Source: Buddleja alternifolia (Eukaryota; Streptophyta; Magnoliopsida; Lamiales; Scrophulariaceae). Taken from it: a stretch of DNA of 64,000 bases. A program made the position numbers and the translations under genes. The notes beneath the pieces are model-generated. The model made no database searches. It had not been told where the DNA came from and saw nothing but the letters and a program-made list of their open reading frames with translations. Location: NCBI GenBank assembly GCA_019426215.1, contig CM033402.1, forward strand, positions 25,641,102 through 25,705,101, read 5' to 3'. This document shows positions 42,273 to 52,968 of the stretch, in pieces. The stretch's first letter is position 1. The number at the start of each line of letters is the position of its first letter.

Positions 42273-44486
42273 ATGGCATTCTCTAAAGTTCCCAAGTTGA
42301 CCGAGTCAAATTATGACTCTTGGAAGGTCAAAGCGTTTACTTATTTGTGTTCATGTGATGATGAAATGTGTGATATCATTTCAGATGGGCCAATCAAAAT
42401 ATACAAAGTTATCACCAGAGCGCCCGAAGCCACAGAAGAAACACCTGACGGTTATGTGGAGAAGTCCAAACAAGAATGGTCCACCGATGAGCGTCGACGA
42501 GCCAATCTAGACAATGTCGGTCGGAATGCATTATACACAGCCATTGGTGACAATGAAAACTTATTCAACAAAGTCAAATCATGCAATACAACTAAAGAAA
42601 TTTGGGATAAGTTGGCTACTATTTGTGGTGGCTCAGCACAAATAAAGGAAAACAAATTATCAATTGCCAAAGAAAAATTCAACGGCTTCAAGATGCTACC
42701 TAATGAGACGCTAGAGCAATTAGACATGAGGTTTACAGCTCTTGTCACTGAACTAACATCTCTGGGTATGGAGCTACAAAATCGAGAAACAGTGGTCAAA
42801 ATCTTTAGAAGTCTCCCAAGCAGATTCCTGATGAAAACAACTGCAATGAGAGAATCAAACAATCTGGACAGCCTAACTCCAGAAGATGCTTTTTCAGAAC
42901 TCAAAGCATTTGAGTTTGAGCTGAATTCGGCCAGTGATGCAGTAAGTAATCCAGTGATCGAATCTGGAGCGCTAATGGCATCAATCAAAGGAAAATCTAT
43001 CAAAGAAAAAGGCTCGGATATAAGTGAGGAAGAAGAACTGGCGCTTCTAAATAGATTCAGGAAATTCCTGAAATATGAAAAGAAGGGAAACAGTCCTAAG
43101 CACCCAGGACAAAGTTCATATCAAGCGCTTCCTCAAATACAACCACAATATCAAGCGCCTCACTATCCTGCGTCCTCCTCCCTAGCGCCAATTCAATATC
43201 AAACTCCTTCTCAGCAAGATCTCTCAGCGCCTGCAGCGTTAAACCAACGATCCACAAGATTAACAAACGAACAAAAGATGAAGACCAATCTTTGTTACAA
43301 CTGCAGGAGACCAGGGCATTTCCAAGTTAATTGCCCATATCCAAATGTGTCTAAACCTACAAAGCAAGATCACGCGGATAGAAACCAATTCAGGAGCAAC
43401 CTGAGACAACAAGGCTTGCTAGCAGAATCAGAACCTCTCTATACGCCTGAAGAGGACTTGGAATCATCAGATGAAAGCAGCGATGATGAACCATCAAAGG
43501 ACTCAGCATTCATTTGTCTCATGGCAAGAGAAAATGAAGCATCTAACGACTTACCATCTGAGGTAACCACTGATTTGTATCATCCTCTCTCTTATGATGA
43601 ATTACTTGACAAAGTAAAGGAATATTATACAGATTGTCAAGATGCCACCAAATTATTCCAAAATCACCATTGTATTATTTCAGCACTCAGAAGTGATAAC
43701 TTAACGCTCAAAGCAGAGTTGCAAATTCAGCAACAGTGCATTGAGAAAAACCAATCACTCGAGAGTGAAATTACTCAGCTAAAAGGTGATCTTGATATAA
43801 TAGTCAAAAGAGAAGCTGAAATGGTCGCTAAACTTGCCAAATCAGAGCAGCTTATCTCTTCATTATCAAAAGCGTCTAGAACGCTAGATAATGTGACTAA
43901 AGTAACCAGGGCATTTGGTGAAAAGACCGGTCTAGGTTTTGATAAATTTAGTTATAAAGCCAAAGCGTCCAATGTTACAACAATCAACAAAGGAAAAGGT
44001 GTAATCTTTGTTGAAGAAAGTTCAATCAGACAAACGCTGAATGAATCAACAAATACTGGTACAAAAGCTAATGATAAAGTCAACACTGACTCAGGCAAAG
44101 GAAAGACCAAAGCGAATGTCTCACAAAAGAAAATATATCCAAACGCTCAAAAAGCTAAGGAGATATTTTCTGCCAGTGAATCAAACGTTAAGCGTCCCGC
44201 ACCAAAAGTGCATCCTAAGCCAGTACCAAACAGAATCAAACGTCTATATCCAAAACAATCCAGTTCATATTATCAACACTATGATAATTATGATTACGAT
44301 TATGATTATTACTATAATCAAGGATATTTCTATACATCTAGAAAAAGTATGCAACTCAAAACGAAACCCAAGAAGGCCAATCTTTCTCCCATAGTGAAGA
44401 CAAGGCAAATATGGGTTCCGAAAAATCTAATTCACGTCACTAACAAAGAAGGACCCAAAACAAAATGGGTACCTAAAGGAAATTAG
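42273..44486 (+). CDS. gag: Sirevirus Gag, copy E, intact
   Basis: Gag assembles the virus-like particle and packages element RNA. The ATG at 42273 is the first after the PBS and is conserved in copy D. The 737 codons are open. In order: N-terminal copia gag region (about 1-230, MAFSKVPKLTESNYDSWKVK...), a Gln/Pro/Ala-rich linker (about 275-330), one CCHC knuckle CYNCRRPGHFQVNC (341-354), an acidic Ser/Glu patch (about 390-410), a coiled-coil stretch (about 480-550, ESEITQLKGDLDIIVKREAE), a Lys-rich region, a Tyr/Asp repeat (about 664-685), and a tail with two WVPK motifs. A long extension after the knuckle is typical of Sireviruses, where binding to dynein light chain LC8 has been reported; no clear TQT motif is seen here. 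TAG at 44484-44486. Confidence 0.95.
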   Translation: MAFSKVPKLTESNYDSWKVKAFTYLCSCDDEMCDIISDGPIKIYKVITRAPEATEETPDGYVEKSKQEWSTDERRRANLDNVGRNALYTAIGDNENLFNKVKSCNTTKEIWDKLATICGGSAQIKENKLSIAKEKFNGFKMLPNETLEQLDMRFTALVTELTSLGMELQNRETVVKIFRSLPSRFLMKTTAMRESNNLDSLTPEDAFSELKAFEFELNSASDAVSNPVIESGALMASIKGKSIKEKGSDISEEEELALLNRFRKFLKYEKKGNSPKHPGQSSYQALPQIQPQYQAPHYPASSSLAPIQYQTPSQQDLSAPAALNQRSTRLTNEQKMKTNLCYNCRRPGHFQVNCPYPNVSKPTKQDHADRNQFRSNLRQQGLLAESEPLYTPEEDLESSDESSDDEPSKDSAFICLMARENEASNDLPSEVTTDLYHPLSYDELLDKVKEYYTDCQDATKLFQNHHCIISALRSDNLTLKAELQIQQQCIEKNQSLESEITQLKGDLDIIVKREAEMVAKLAKSEQLISSLSKASRTLDNVTKVTRAFGEKTGLGFDKFSYKAKASNVTTINKGKGVIFVEESSIRQTLNESTNTGTKANDKVNTDSGKGKTKANVSQKKIYPNAQKAKEIFSASESNVKRPAPKVHPKPVPNRIKRLYPKQSSSYYQHYDNYDYDYDYYYNQGYFYTSRKSMQLKTKPKKANLSPIVKTRQIWVPKNLIHVTNKEGPKTKWVPKGN

Positions 44487-44513
44487 ATCTGCCCTTTTGA
44501 ATGCAGGTACCTA
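44469..44513 (+). promoter_or_regulatory. Gag-pol junction of copy E: 38-nt segment between direct repeats
   Basis: GTACCTA occurs at 44469-44475 in the gag frame and at 44507-44513 in the pol frame, 38 nt apart. The segment between begins GT, has a pyrimidine tract (CTGCCCTTTT) and ends TGAATGCAG. Gag stops at 44484-44486 and a TGA (44498-44500) closes the pol frame just upstream of 44501, so the frames do not overlap. Removing or bypassing exactly 38 nt would fuse Gag to Pol in frame. Copy D has the same arrangement at 54917-54961. Confidence 0.7.
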
Positions 44514-47500
44514 GAGCCAACACCGACGCTTCAGTATGGTACATAGATAGTGGATCATCGAGACACATGACTGGATCAAAGGATCTCTTGATCAACTATC
44601 GTGCAACCAATGGTCCTCAAGTTATATTCGGTGATAATTCTAAAGGTAAAACTAAAGGTATAGGTATCATGCATAGGGGGAACATCATGATCAATGATGT
44701 ATACTATGTTGAGGGTCTTAAACATAATCTCCTAAGCATAAGTCAATTCTGTGATAAAGGCTTTGAAATTAAATTTTCTAGTGACTTGTGCGAGATAATC
44801 GATGTTAAGACAGGATCTACTAAATTAAAAGGAAGAAGAACAAACAATGTATACTTAGTAGATTGGGATTCAACATTAGATAACAACCCTACATGTTTCG
44901 TAGCTAAGAATCAAAACGAATTAGGTTGGTTATGGCACAGAAAAATGAATCACCTCAATTTCAAGACAATCTCTCAATTAATATCTCTAAATCTCGTAGA
45001 GGGATTACCTAAAGGTTCCTTTAATAAAGATCGCTTATGTGATGCTTGTCAAATGGGTAAACAAGTTAAATCATCTTTTAAGAAGAAGCTTCATCTATCG
45101 ACCTCTCGAATACTTGAATTACTACATTTAGATTTGTTTGGTCCTATTCAAATCATGAGCGTTAGTGGTAAAAAGTATTCACTAGTAATAGTTGATGATT
45201 TTTCACGCTATACATGGGTAGAATTTTTAGCATCTAAAGATGAAACTAGTGCCAAGCTCACCTCTCTAATTCGTCAACTACAAAACTCAAAAGATCTAAA
45301 AGTGACAAGAATTAGAAGTGATAGAGGAACTGAATTTACTAACCATATTGTTGAGAAATTTTGTAAAGACTTTGGAATACTTCATGAGTATTCAGCACCT
45401 AGAACACCTCAACAAAATGGAGTTGCTGAACGACGGAACAGAACGCTTAAAGAAGCCGCTAGGACTATGTTAGCCGAGTCTAAGCTGCCTCAAAGGTTGT
45501 GGGCCGAAGCTATCAACACTGCTTGCTACACTCAGAACCGGTGTATGATCAACAAGCAACATGAAAAGACTCCATATGAGTTATGGAAGGGACGTAAGCC
45601 GAATGTTTCATACTTTCATGTATTTGGTTCAAAATGTTTCATTCATAACAATGGTTCCCAAAGCCTAAAGACATTTGATCCTAAAGCAGATGAAGGAATC
45701 TTTCTAGGTTACGCCAAAAATGGAAAGAGCTTTCGCATCTTAAATAAGGTCAAATCGAAGGTTGAAGAATCCATTCATGTTGTGTTTGATGATGCTAACC
45801 AAGAACCGAGTAAGGTTAATATTAATGATGCAGGAATTGAAGATTTATCTCAACAAGCGTCACAAATCAATCTGTGTGATGATAGTGATATTGATGAAGA
45901 TAATGAAATCATTGTACCTAATCCTAAGACTACTCGTAAAGACATCAACGATGACATTGCAAGAAACGCTGATGATCATGAAGGGAATGTTCATCAAGAG
46001 CAAACTCAAACTATAAACACTGAAGCGCCTACGCAAGGAATTGGTCAAGCGCCTGCACAGTTTAATCAAACGTTAGATCAATCTCTTAACCCGTTCCAAC
46101 CAGACAGAAAATGGCTCAGAGACCATCCACCAGAACTAATTATTGGAGATATTGGAGCACCCGTTAGAACAAGAGCCGCTACAATAAATGAGGCCATGTT
46201 TGCAAGCTTCCTATCTCAAATGGAACCAAAGAAAGTGGATGAAGCGCTTAACGATCCAAGTTGGATAGAAGCCATGCAAGAAGAGCTAAACCAATTTGAA
46301 AGAAATGAGGTATGGACGCTAGTACCAAGACCAACCCACCAAGGGGTCATTGGAACTAGATGGGTCTATAGAAACAAAATGGATGAGAATGGGATTGTGA
46401 TTAGAAACAAAGCCAGACTCGTAGCTCAGGGATACTGTCAAGAAGAGGGCATCGACTTTGATGAAACATACGCTCCAGTTGCCCGTCTTGAAGCAATCCG
46501 CATGTTTCTAGCGTTTGCAGCATTTAACAAATTTACAGTGTATCAAATGGACGTAAAGAGTGCATTTCTGAATGGTAAACTCCAAGAAGAAGTATATGTG
46601 GAGCAACCACCAGGATTCATCAACAACCATGGGAAAAGCATGGTTTACAAATTGGACAAGGCACTCTATGGTCTTAAACAAGCACCACGAGCATGGTATG
46701 ACACTCTTTCTATCTTCCTTATAGGTAAAGGCTTTTCAAAAGGCAGCGTTGACACAACGTTATTCAAAATTACCCATAATGGAGATATTCTCCTAGTTCA
46801 AATTTATGTTGATGATATTATATTTGGATCTACCAATAAGCGTCTATGTGAGAAATTTTCGAAGATGATGCAAGATCAATTTGAAATGAGCATGATGGGT
46901 GAATTAACTTTCTTCCTAGGATTACAAGTTAAACAACTCCCTAATGGCATATTCATAAACCAAACTAAATATACTAGAGATATGATCAAGAAATTTGGTA
47001 TGGAAAATGCATCACCTTCAAAAATTCCAATGAGCCAAACGCTTAAGCTAGATAGAGATGATAATGGAAAGAAAATTGATATCACTAACTATAGAGGTAT
47101 TATTGGATCACTTCTTTATCTTACAGCTAGTAGACCTGATATTATGTTCTCAGTATGCATGTGTGCACGATTTCAAGCTGATCCTAGAGAATCACACTTA
47201 ATTGCTGCTAAAAGGATCCTTAAGTACCTAAAAGGCACACAAAATGTGGGCTTATGGTATCCTAGGGATTCTCCTTTTGAACTAATTGGTTATTCAGATG
47301 CAGATTTTGCAGGATGCAAAATAGATAGAAAAAGTACTAGTGGAACATGTCAATTTCTAGGTGATAGACTAATTTCATGGCATAGTAAGAAGCAACAGTC
47401 CATCGCTACTTCCACCGCTGAAGCTGAGTATGTAGCCGCTGGAAGCTGTTGTGCACAGATCCTTTGGATGAGGCAACAACTTAGAGATTATGGAATAATC

Positions 47501-47752
47501 CTAGATCCAACTCCTATCCATTGTGACAATCAAAGCGCCTTAGCAATGACTCAAAATCCAGTTCTTCACTCTAGAACCAAACACATTGACATTCGCTATC
47601 ACTTTCTACGTGACCACGTTCAAAAGAAAGATATCTCCATGCACTTCATTGGTACAGAAAAGCAACTGGCAGATATCTTCACCAAAGCGCTTAACGAACA
47701 ACGTTTTCTCACTTTAAGAAGTGAACTAGGTATGATTGATCTAAATGCTTAA
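44501..47752 (+). CDS. pol: Sirevirus Pol polyprotein, copy E, intact
   Basis: 1,083 codons, fully open. Protease: [14 protein letters not shown] with catalytic D16-S17-G18. GAG-pre-integrase zinc region: WHRKMNHL...CDACQMGK (about 148-188). Integrase core: D211, D274 and E310 ([22 protein letters not shown]), the DD35E spacing. [22 protein letters not shown] (from about 685) and catalytic YVDD at 769-772. RNase [10 protein letters not shown] (D933), [23 protein letters not shown]. The polyprotein ends [10 protein letters not shown]. The ATG at 44501 is only a nominal start: copy D has TTG there, so pol is probably expressed as a fusion with Gag. All catalytic residues expected of an active copia Pol are present. 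Confidence 0.95.
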   Translation: MQVPRANTDASVWYIDSGSSRHMTGSKDLLINYRATNGPQVIFGDNSKGKTKGIGIMHRGNIMINDVYYVEGLKHNLLSISQFCDKGFEIKFSSDLCEIIDVKTGSTKLKGRRTNNVYLVDWDSTLDNNPTCFVAKNQNELGWLWHRKMNHLNFKTISQLISLNLVEGLPKGSFNKDRLCDACQMGKQVKSSFKKKLHLSTSRILELLHLDLFGPIQIMSVSGKKYSLVIVDDFSRYTWVEFLASKDETSAKLTSLIRQLQNSKDLKVTRIRSDRGTEFTNHIVEKFCKDFGILHEYSAPRTPQQNGVAERRNRTLKEAARTMLAESKLPQRLWAEAINTACYTQNRCMINKQHEKTPYELWKGRKPNVSYFHVFGSKCFIHNNGSQSLKTFDPKADEGIFLGYAKNGKSFRILNKVKSKVEESIHVVFDDANQEPSKVNINDAGIEDLSQQASQINLCDDSDIDEDNEIIVPNPKTTRKDINDDIARNADDHEGNVHQEQTQTINTEAPTQGIGQAPAQFNQTLDQSLNPFQPDRKWLRDHPPELIIGDIGAPVRTRAATINEAMFASFLSQMEPKKVDEALNDPSWIEAMQEELNQFERNEVWTLVPRPTHQGVIGTRWVYRNKMDENGIVIRNKARLVAQGYCQEEGIDFDETYAPVARLEAIRMFLAFAAFNKFTVYQMDVKSAFLNGKLQEEVYVEQPPGFINNHGKSMVYKLDKALYGLKQAPRAWYDTLSIFLIGKGFSKGSVDTTLFKITHNGDILLVQIYVDDIIFGSTNKRLCEKFSKMMQDQFEMSMMGELTFFLGLQVKQLPNGIFINQTKYTRDMIKKFGMENASPSKIPMSQTLKLDRDDNGKKIDITNYRGIIGSLLYLTASRPDIMFSVCMCARFQADPRESHLIAAKRILKYLKGTQNVGLWYPRDSPFELIGYSDADFAGCKIDRKSTSGTCQFLGDRLISWHSKKQQSIATSTAEAEYVAAGSCCAQILWMRQQLRDYGIILDPTPIHCDNQSALAMTQNPVLHSRTKHIDIRYHFLRDHVQKKDISMHFIGTEKQLADIFTKALNEQRFLTLRSELGMIDLNA

Positions 47753-48868
47753 TCATTCGAAACATCATACTTTTGTTAGGCATGAAATTTAGGGGGAATT
47801 CACTTTATTTTATGTAATTTATGGGGAACCTACATAGGGGGAACCTTAAAAGAGCTAACTATACTTAAGTGAATATGACCAAAAATGTTTTCCCTTGCAT
47901 CGGTCATACGCACTTAGCACCATACACTTAAATCCTTTTGACGCTTATTACACAAATCTGTCTTAGCGTCTGCACTTCTTTCAAAATAAACTAAACGCTT
48001 AGCTTTATTCCCGGCTAAAGCACTTAGTAAAAAGATCCTTTAAAAGCAAGCGTACATTACCCTACGCTAAAACGAGAAAGTGGATTAGTCAATCAATGCA
48101 ATTAATGCTGACTTGACATTCCTCACCCTTCGCTCAAGAAAACCCATGGGTACTCATCACGTTTTTCAAAGATGGTTCAGCACATGTACACGCGTCAGTA
48201 CAATTACCATGTATCTTAGACGAATACAACCAGCGCTGAATATTTTAAACCAAAAGTAAAACACTACTACCAAGACATAATGATAAGTACTGGGAAACTG
48301 TGTCCTCATACACACCCTGAAAAGAATAATTCTATATGTTACAATGACCGCTAAAGCACAAAATGTTACTTGAAAGAGAACCTCAAGATTCTCAAGCGTC
48401 AACATAACACTGAATTGTTTCAAGCGTCATTCTGAATAGGTCCGGACGCTTTAACAAATTTTTGGCGGGTATTTGAATAGTTGTTCAAAATTATGGTTCC
48501 CGAACAGTTTTCATAAAAAACGTATCCGCTTTTCATGGGCACACGTATCACTCTCAGTATATCAAAAGTCTCTGTTTCAAACTTTTAATCGGACGTCAAA
48601 ATAGTATATGTGGAAGTTACTAAAAGAAACCGTGCCTATTTAATCTAAATTCACGTCCACAGTTATATTTTAATGGCTGAGATTTATATTTCTCCACGTG
48701 TCAACATCTCAAACTTCAAACACAAAGAACATTCAAATTGAAGTATCTCAAAAACACACTTTCTGCAGAAAACAAACACTCTTATACTCTATTACATTCG
48801 TGCAAGAAAAATCTCTCTCTTTCTCAAAACAAAAATTTTCATTCGTAATCTCTGTCTACTTCTCACTA
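47753..48868 (+). promoter_or_regulatory. Spacer between pol and third ORF, copy E
   Basis: 1.1 kb without a coding ORF. Just after pol, three purine-rich tracts occur (TTAGGGGGAA near 47789, ATGGGGAA near 47821, TAGGGGGAA near 47837). Near the third ORF there are TATA-like stretches (AGTATATGTGG near 48603 and CCTATTTAAT near 48636), a CCACGTGTCAAC motif near 48695, a CTGCAG that could act as a splice acceptor near 48763, and a pyrimidine-rich leader (TCTCTCTCTTTCTC near 48813). Copies B and D share the same sequence of landmarks. Confidence 0.5.
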
Positions 48869-51800
48869 ATGGCACCCAAGAAAGCTACTGCTGGAACCAC
48901 TGAAGTTGTTGTTAAGGTCACTGAAGGCCTTATAGTTGATTGGAAGTTTCTCTATGAAAACCCCCAAATTGATTTAACGGAAATGATGGATTCTGTAGCA
49001 GAGGCTGGGCTTCAGAAATTTCTCACAAAATACTCGTATATGTTTCCTGAAGAACTAGAATTTTTCTGGAGAAATGCTCGACTGTCTGACGATGAGACTT
49101 CCATCACTTGTTTGTTTCCTGTCTCCAAGAAGGAATCAAAGACGTTCACTCTCTCTGCGGCCTCTATTGCCCAGAATTTCTCTCTACCTAATGCTGGAGC
49201 CACTTTAGACACTATCACTGAAGAACAAATTCAAGAAGTCTGGACTCAGATTAGCGCTTACGATGATGTTCCATACAAACCGTACTTTGAGAAGAAAGAT
49301 ATAGTGAACAGGTATCGAGTCTTGGCTGATTTCTGCAGTAAAAACATTGAATGCAGAGTGGGAACCTTCGACAAAATCAACCCAACCCAGTTCCAGATGA
49401 TGACTGCCATCCTGCTCAAGATAAAAATCAACTGGAGCGCCTATATATTCAGCAGGTTCAGAGACAGTCTACGCACTTCAAACAGACCTTATGGTCTAGT
49501 TTTAAGTGATCTAATTTTTCGAGCAGAGTGCACCTCTTCAGCAGGAGTCACCGTGGCCAAGCATAAGTTCTATGGGCCAAGAATCATCAATAATCTCTTC
49601 AATCCACCCAAAGTTGGAGGTGCTGCTAAGCCTCTCTCTGAGCGCCAAGTTGTCCGAGCAGCGTCAGATGAGGAGGCTGAGCGTCCAGATCAGGAGAAAG
49701 CCAAACGTAATGTGAAGCGTCCCACTGTCACAAAGAAACGGGCTCCTCGAAAGCCCAAGGCTCAACCTATCAAAAGCGATGAAGATGACGAGGATTCTAT
49801 ACCCCTCATTAGTCGGAAAGATCTGGAAAAGGTTCTCAAAAATATTGACTTTGAAGAACCTGCAGTTCCACAGACTCAAGCGTTCCCCGCCGAAGGTATA
49901 AATGTGAAGCGTATCTTCAAGAGACGTAAGCGTCCAACTGCTGCCATTTCTTCTGAGGCTACACAAAGTGACCAAGCCATAGCTGCTGTCCCGATATCAT
50001 CCTTTGAACCACCAGTTGATGTCCATCTGGATGTGGATATGGCCCACATCGTGGCCATCGCACATGAAGCTGCCATCGAATCACAAATCTCGAGCCTGAT
50101 GAACCTGAAATCCCAGGGGTTCAACCATTGCTTGCATTACCTAGTACAACAGAGGCACGCTCAGAAGGTCAGAGCGATGCTAACGACGTTGTGATTCATC
50201 GACATTTCTTCAAGCTGGATCCCTTAAAGACTATCGATCACTCAGTCGATTATTTCCCTCCAGCGCCCGCAGAAACCTTCATACCTACCGGATATAATGA
50301 AGAAAGTCTTATCAATGCTGAGAATGATATCGCCAAGCTCATAAAGTTTGATCTGGCTGTACGCAACACTCTATTTAACACAGCCTTAACCCCAGCTGAT
50401 AAAGCTTACTACACAGCCCTTGAACTCAGGAAAACTCCCAAACACATCCCGGCTTCAGTGACTCTCCAAGCACAGAGGCAAGGAGGCAAGACTCCAAGAG
50501 CTGATGTTGATTTAGCTTATTATCTGGACTGTGGGACAAGCAAACCCACTGGCTTCGCTCTCAGAGACTACAACATCAGAGTCTATGAGCGTCAGGATAA
50601 GCTTGTGAACCCAACGGAAACGCTACTAAACAGAGAAGGCTATTCTCACTCCCCAACACTGGTAAAAAGCAGGGAAAACAAGCGCTCAGCTAATCCTCTC
50701 CTCCTGTGGAAGAATAAAGGAGTACATGCCGGTGAGCGTCCAGCTTCACTGACCGAGATGATTCAACTTGAAACCGATGCATATTTTGACTGCGTCTGGA
50801 ACGCTAACTACCAACCAGACAGGTATCGTTTTGAATCCATCTGTGATATTCATCACCAAGGATTTCGTGCTATACTTAATGCAGGAACTGAGTATTGTAT
50901 GACTGAGATAAGATGGGCTGAAGCTTACATGGGTGACACGTATAAATTTGAAGACTTGGTTAGCACTCCCCATCTGTTCAGAATAGGGATTCATGATAAA
51001 AAGACCAAATTTGCACGCTACATGCTAACGCAGCGCCAACATAGACTTGGACCCGTTCTGAAGCTGCCTCTGATCCGCCATCAACCTGAACACCGCTTAA
51101 GACAAGCGTTGCACAAACTGGCCAACTCTTCTCTACGCTTTGCTGATCAAGCGTCCACCAGCGGTTCTTCTCCCCTGTCCTGTCTGAACTTCACCCATAG
51201 CCACTGTGAAGACAACTTTTCTCTCATGATGACAATTATGCCTCCAGTCTCCCTATTCGACAAAATCTTCACAGAAAATCTGCGACAGTGGAATGGCTCT
51301 CGGATCAATCCTTCAGAGGATATCCACTTCTTCCGTCTATTCGACAAGAAGTCTTAAGTCACTATGATTTTATTTTGTCGCTGCTAGAAAGATCTCAAGC
51401 GCTTGCTTCAGCCATCTACCCATACTTGGAAGAGTATTACCGGCTCCACGTTCCCGACTCTCAGAAACCGAAGACTCTCCCAACAGATCGGCTAATTGGC
51501 TTCTCACAACACTATTGCCCAGATGCCTTATTCTCCATCTGCCAAGCGCCCTCCAAAATCTTTCCCACTCATGTGCTGGATATCCTCGGGCCAATGTATA
51601 TCAGGGCCCTGGATAGTCCTATCAGAACGTTCATTCAAGGTACTTATCTCCCCACTCTACATTTGAATGAACTTCTACAGACTGCTACGTATCCATATGC
51701 AGATGAGCCGTTTGCCAGCTTGGACTTTCGGTTTACGGACTTTAGCCGTATAGAATCAGAATTTACTGCAGCACCAGCTGACACGTTACCTGCTCCTGAG

Positions 51801-52775
51801 CGCTTATTAGAATTACCTCAAGCGCCTCATTCCCCCAGTCCAACTGAATCCGACTCTACTGCATCCACCGAGTCCAACAGTGCCCCAGAGCTTCGAGGAA
51901 CAGTATTTGATCCTACTTATCAAGTACCTATTGAATCTCTCAAACACACATCTCGTTTTAAGCCTCGAGTCAGCACTGCAATTCCCGACGCTCAAACGTC
52001 CATGACTGAATGCCTCACTCAAATACAGCAACTATCTACAGCTACTCAGGCAAGTCATGTGGCTTTAACCAATGATCTACAAGACCGGTTCACGGCTCTA
52101 GAGACCTCTCTCACAGACGCTAATCACGCTCAACTCCTGGTCATGAAAGAACATTTCGACCAGCGTCTAACCACTCTTGAGGCCTCTGTCGCTCAGATTG
52201 CTACTCAAGTCAGTCTTCTTACTCAGCATTTCATACAGACTGATGATGGCAATAAGGGGGAAAAGAAGGGAGAAAAGAGGAAATCGTCAACATCTAAAGA
52301 TCAAGTTCCTCCTCCACCATCCAAGCGTCAACATATTGATACTTCTCTCACACTGAGTACAGAACCAAGGTATCCCTATCCCTCTTGGGTAACTACATCG
52401 GTTGAAGCGTCCAATAAGAAAGAAACTCCCAGAGTGCTCTATCCAACTCTTCCATTGCCTTCAAGAGCACTGCTTGAACAGTTTGACATTCCTCTTCTCA
52501 GAGCATCAATTCCAGAACCATCTGATCCAGCAGTATTAGCCTTAGAAAGAAAAATGTCTGACTTCGACCAAACCTTCAGAATTTGCCTACGATACATAGG
52601 CATCAGTCCAGAAGAATGGGATAAACACTTCATTGCCTTTAAGGCACGACAAATTCAAGAAAACAAGCACATAATCAGTAAAGATCATGCTGCGATGATG
52701 ACGTTAGAAGATCAGATAACTGAAGCAATCCGTGCTGAAATGACTAAGAGATACAAGATCAAGTCACGATCTTGA
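48869..52775 (+). pseudogene. Sirevirus third ORF ('envelope-like' position), copy E, two frameshifts
   Basis: Function is unknown. The start MAPKKATAG at 48869 is conserved in all four copies; an in-frame upstream extension is not. The N-terminal about 270 residues form a globular domain (LIVDWKFLYENPQIDLTEMM; LADFCSKNIECRVGTFDKIN). A Lys/Arg-rich stretch with KKRAPRKPK (about 290) resembles a nuclear localisation signal. A frameshift near 50075-50095 moves to the frame open to 51357 (HFFKLDPLKTIDHS). A one-base deletion near 51307 moves to the last frame, with a predicted coiled coil (about 52060-52230), a charged Lys-rich patch, and the end at 52775. No signal peptide or hydrophobic membrane span is visible. 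Unlike A and B, no intron-like sequences are present. Confidence 0.85.
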
Positions 52776-52955
52776 TTTTTACTTGTGCTTCTCTCTTTTT
52801 AGTTGTAAAATGCCTGTACTATGAAATATATATATATATATAAAATGCATTTTACAGCTGAAACATCTCGTTAAAGCTCAAACTAACTTACTAACTTACG
52901 CTAACCTTCACTTTAGGTATCTAACGCTTGAACTAAATAAGTATTGCCATCATCA
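52776..52955 (+). other. Short 3' untranslated stretch of copy E
   Basis: It contains a (TA)n microsatellite at about 52827-52841 and CGCTAA/ACGCTTG motifs. A similar stretch (TAAAATGCATTTT, CAGCTGAAACA) follows the third ORF in copy D (about 63290-63330), so it is a family feature. No gene. Confidence 0.6.
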
Positions 52956-52967
52956 AAAAGGGGGAAA
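52956..52967 (+). other. Polypurine tract of copy E
   Basis: AAAAAGGGGGAAAT immediately precedes the 3' LTR start at 52969 (TGTAAGG; the 5' LTR reads TGTTAGGG). Copy D has the same tract at 63428-63440. Confidence 0.85.
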
Positions 52968-52968
52968 T

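Noticed and set aside
42452..43003. 183-codon minus-strand ORF opposite copy E gag
   Set aside because: It is the antisense shadow of gag, has no homology of its own, and its equivalent in copy D (38658-39083) is shorter and not conserved as protein.
44486..44501. Programmed -1 or +1 frameshift from gag to pol in copies D and E
   Set aside because: The frames do not overlap: gag stops at 44484-44486 and the pol frame is closed by TGA at 44498-44500 (54946-54948 in D).
48869..52775. Calling the Sirevirus third ORF an envelope glycoprotein
   Set aside because: No signal peptide, membrane span or fusion-peptide-like segment is visible in any of four copies; only the position supports the name.
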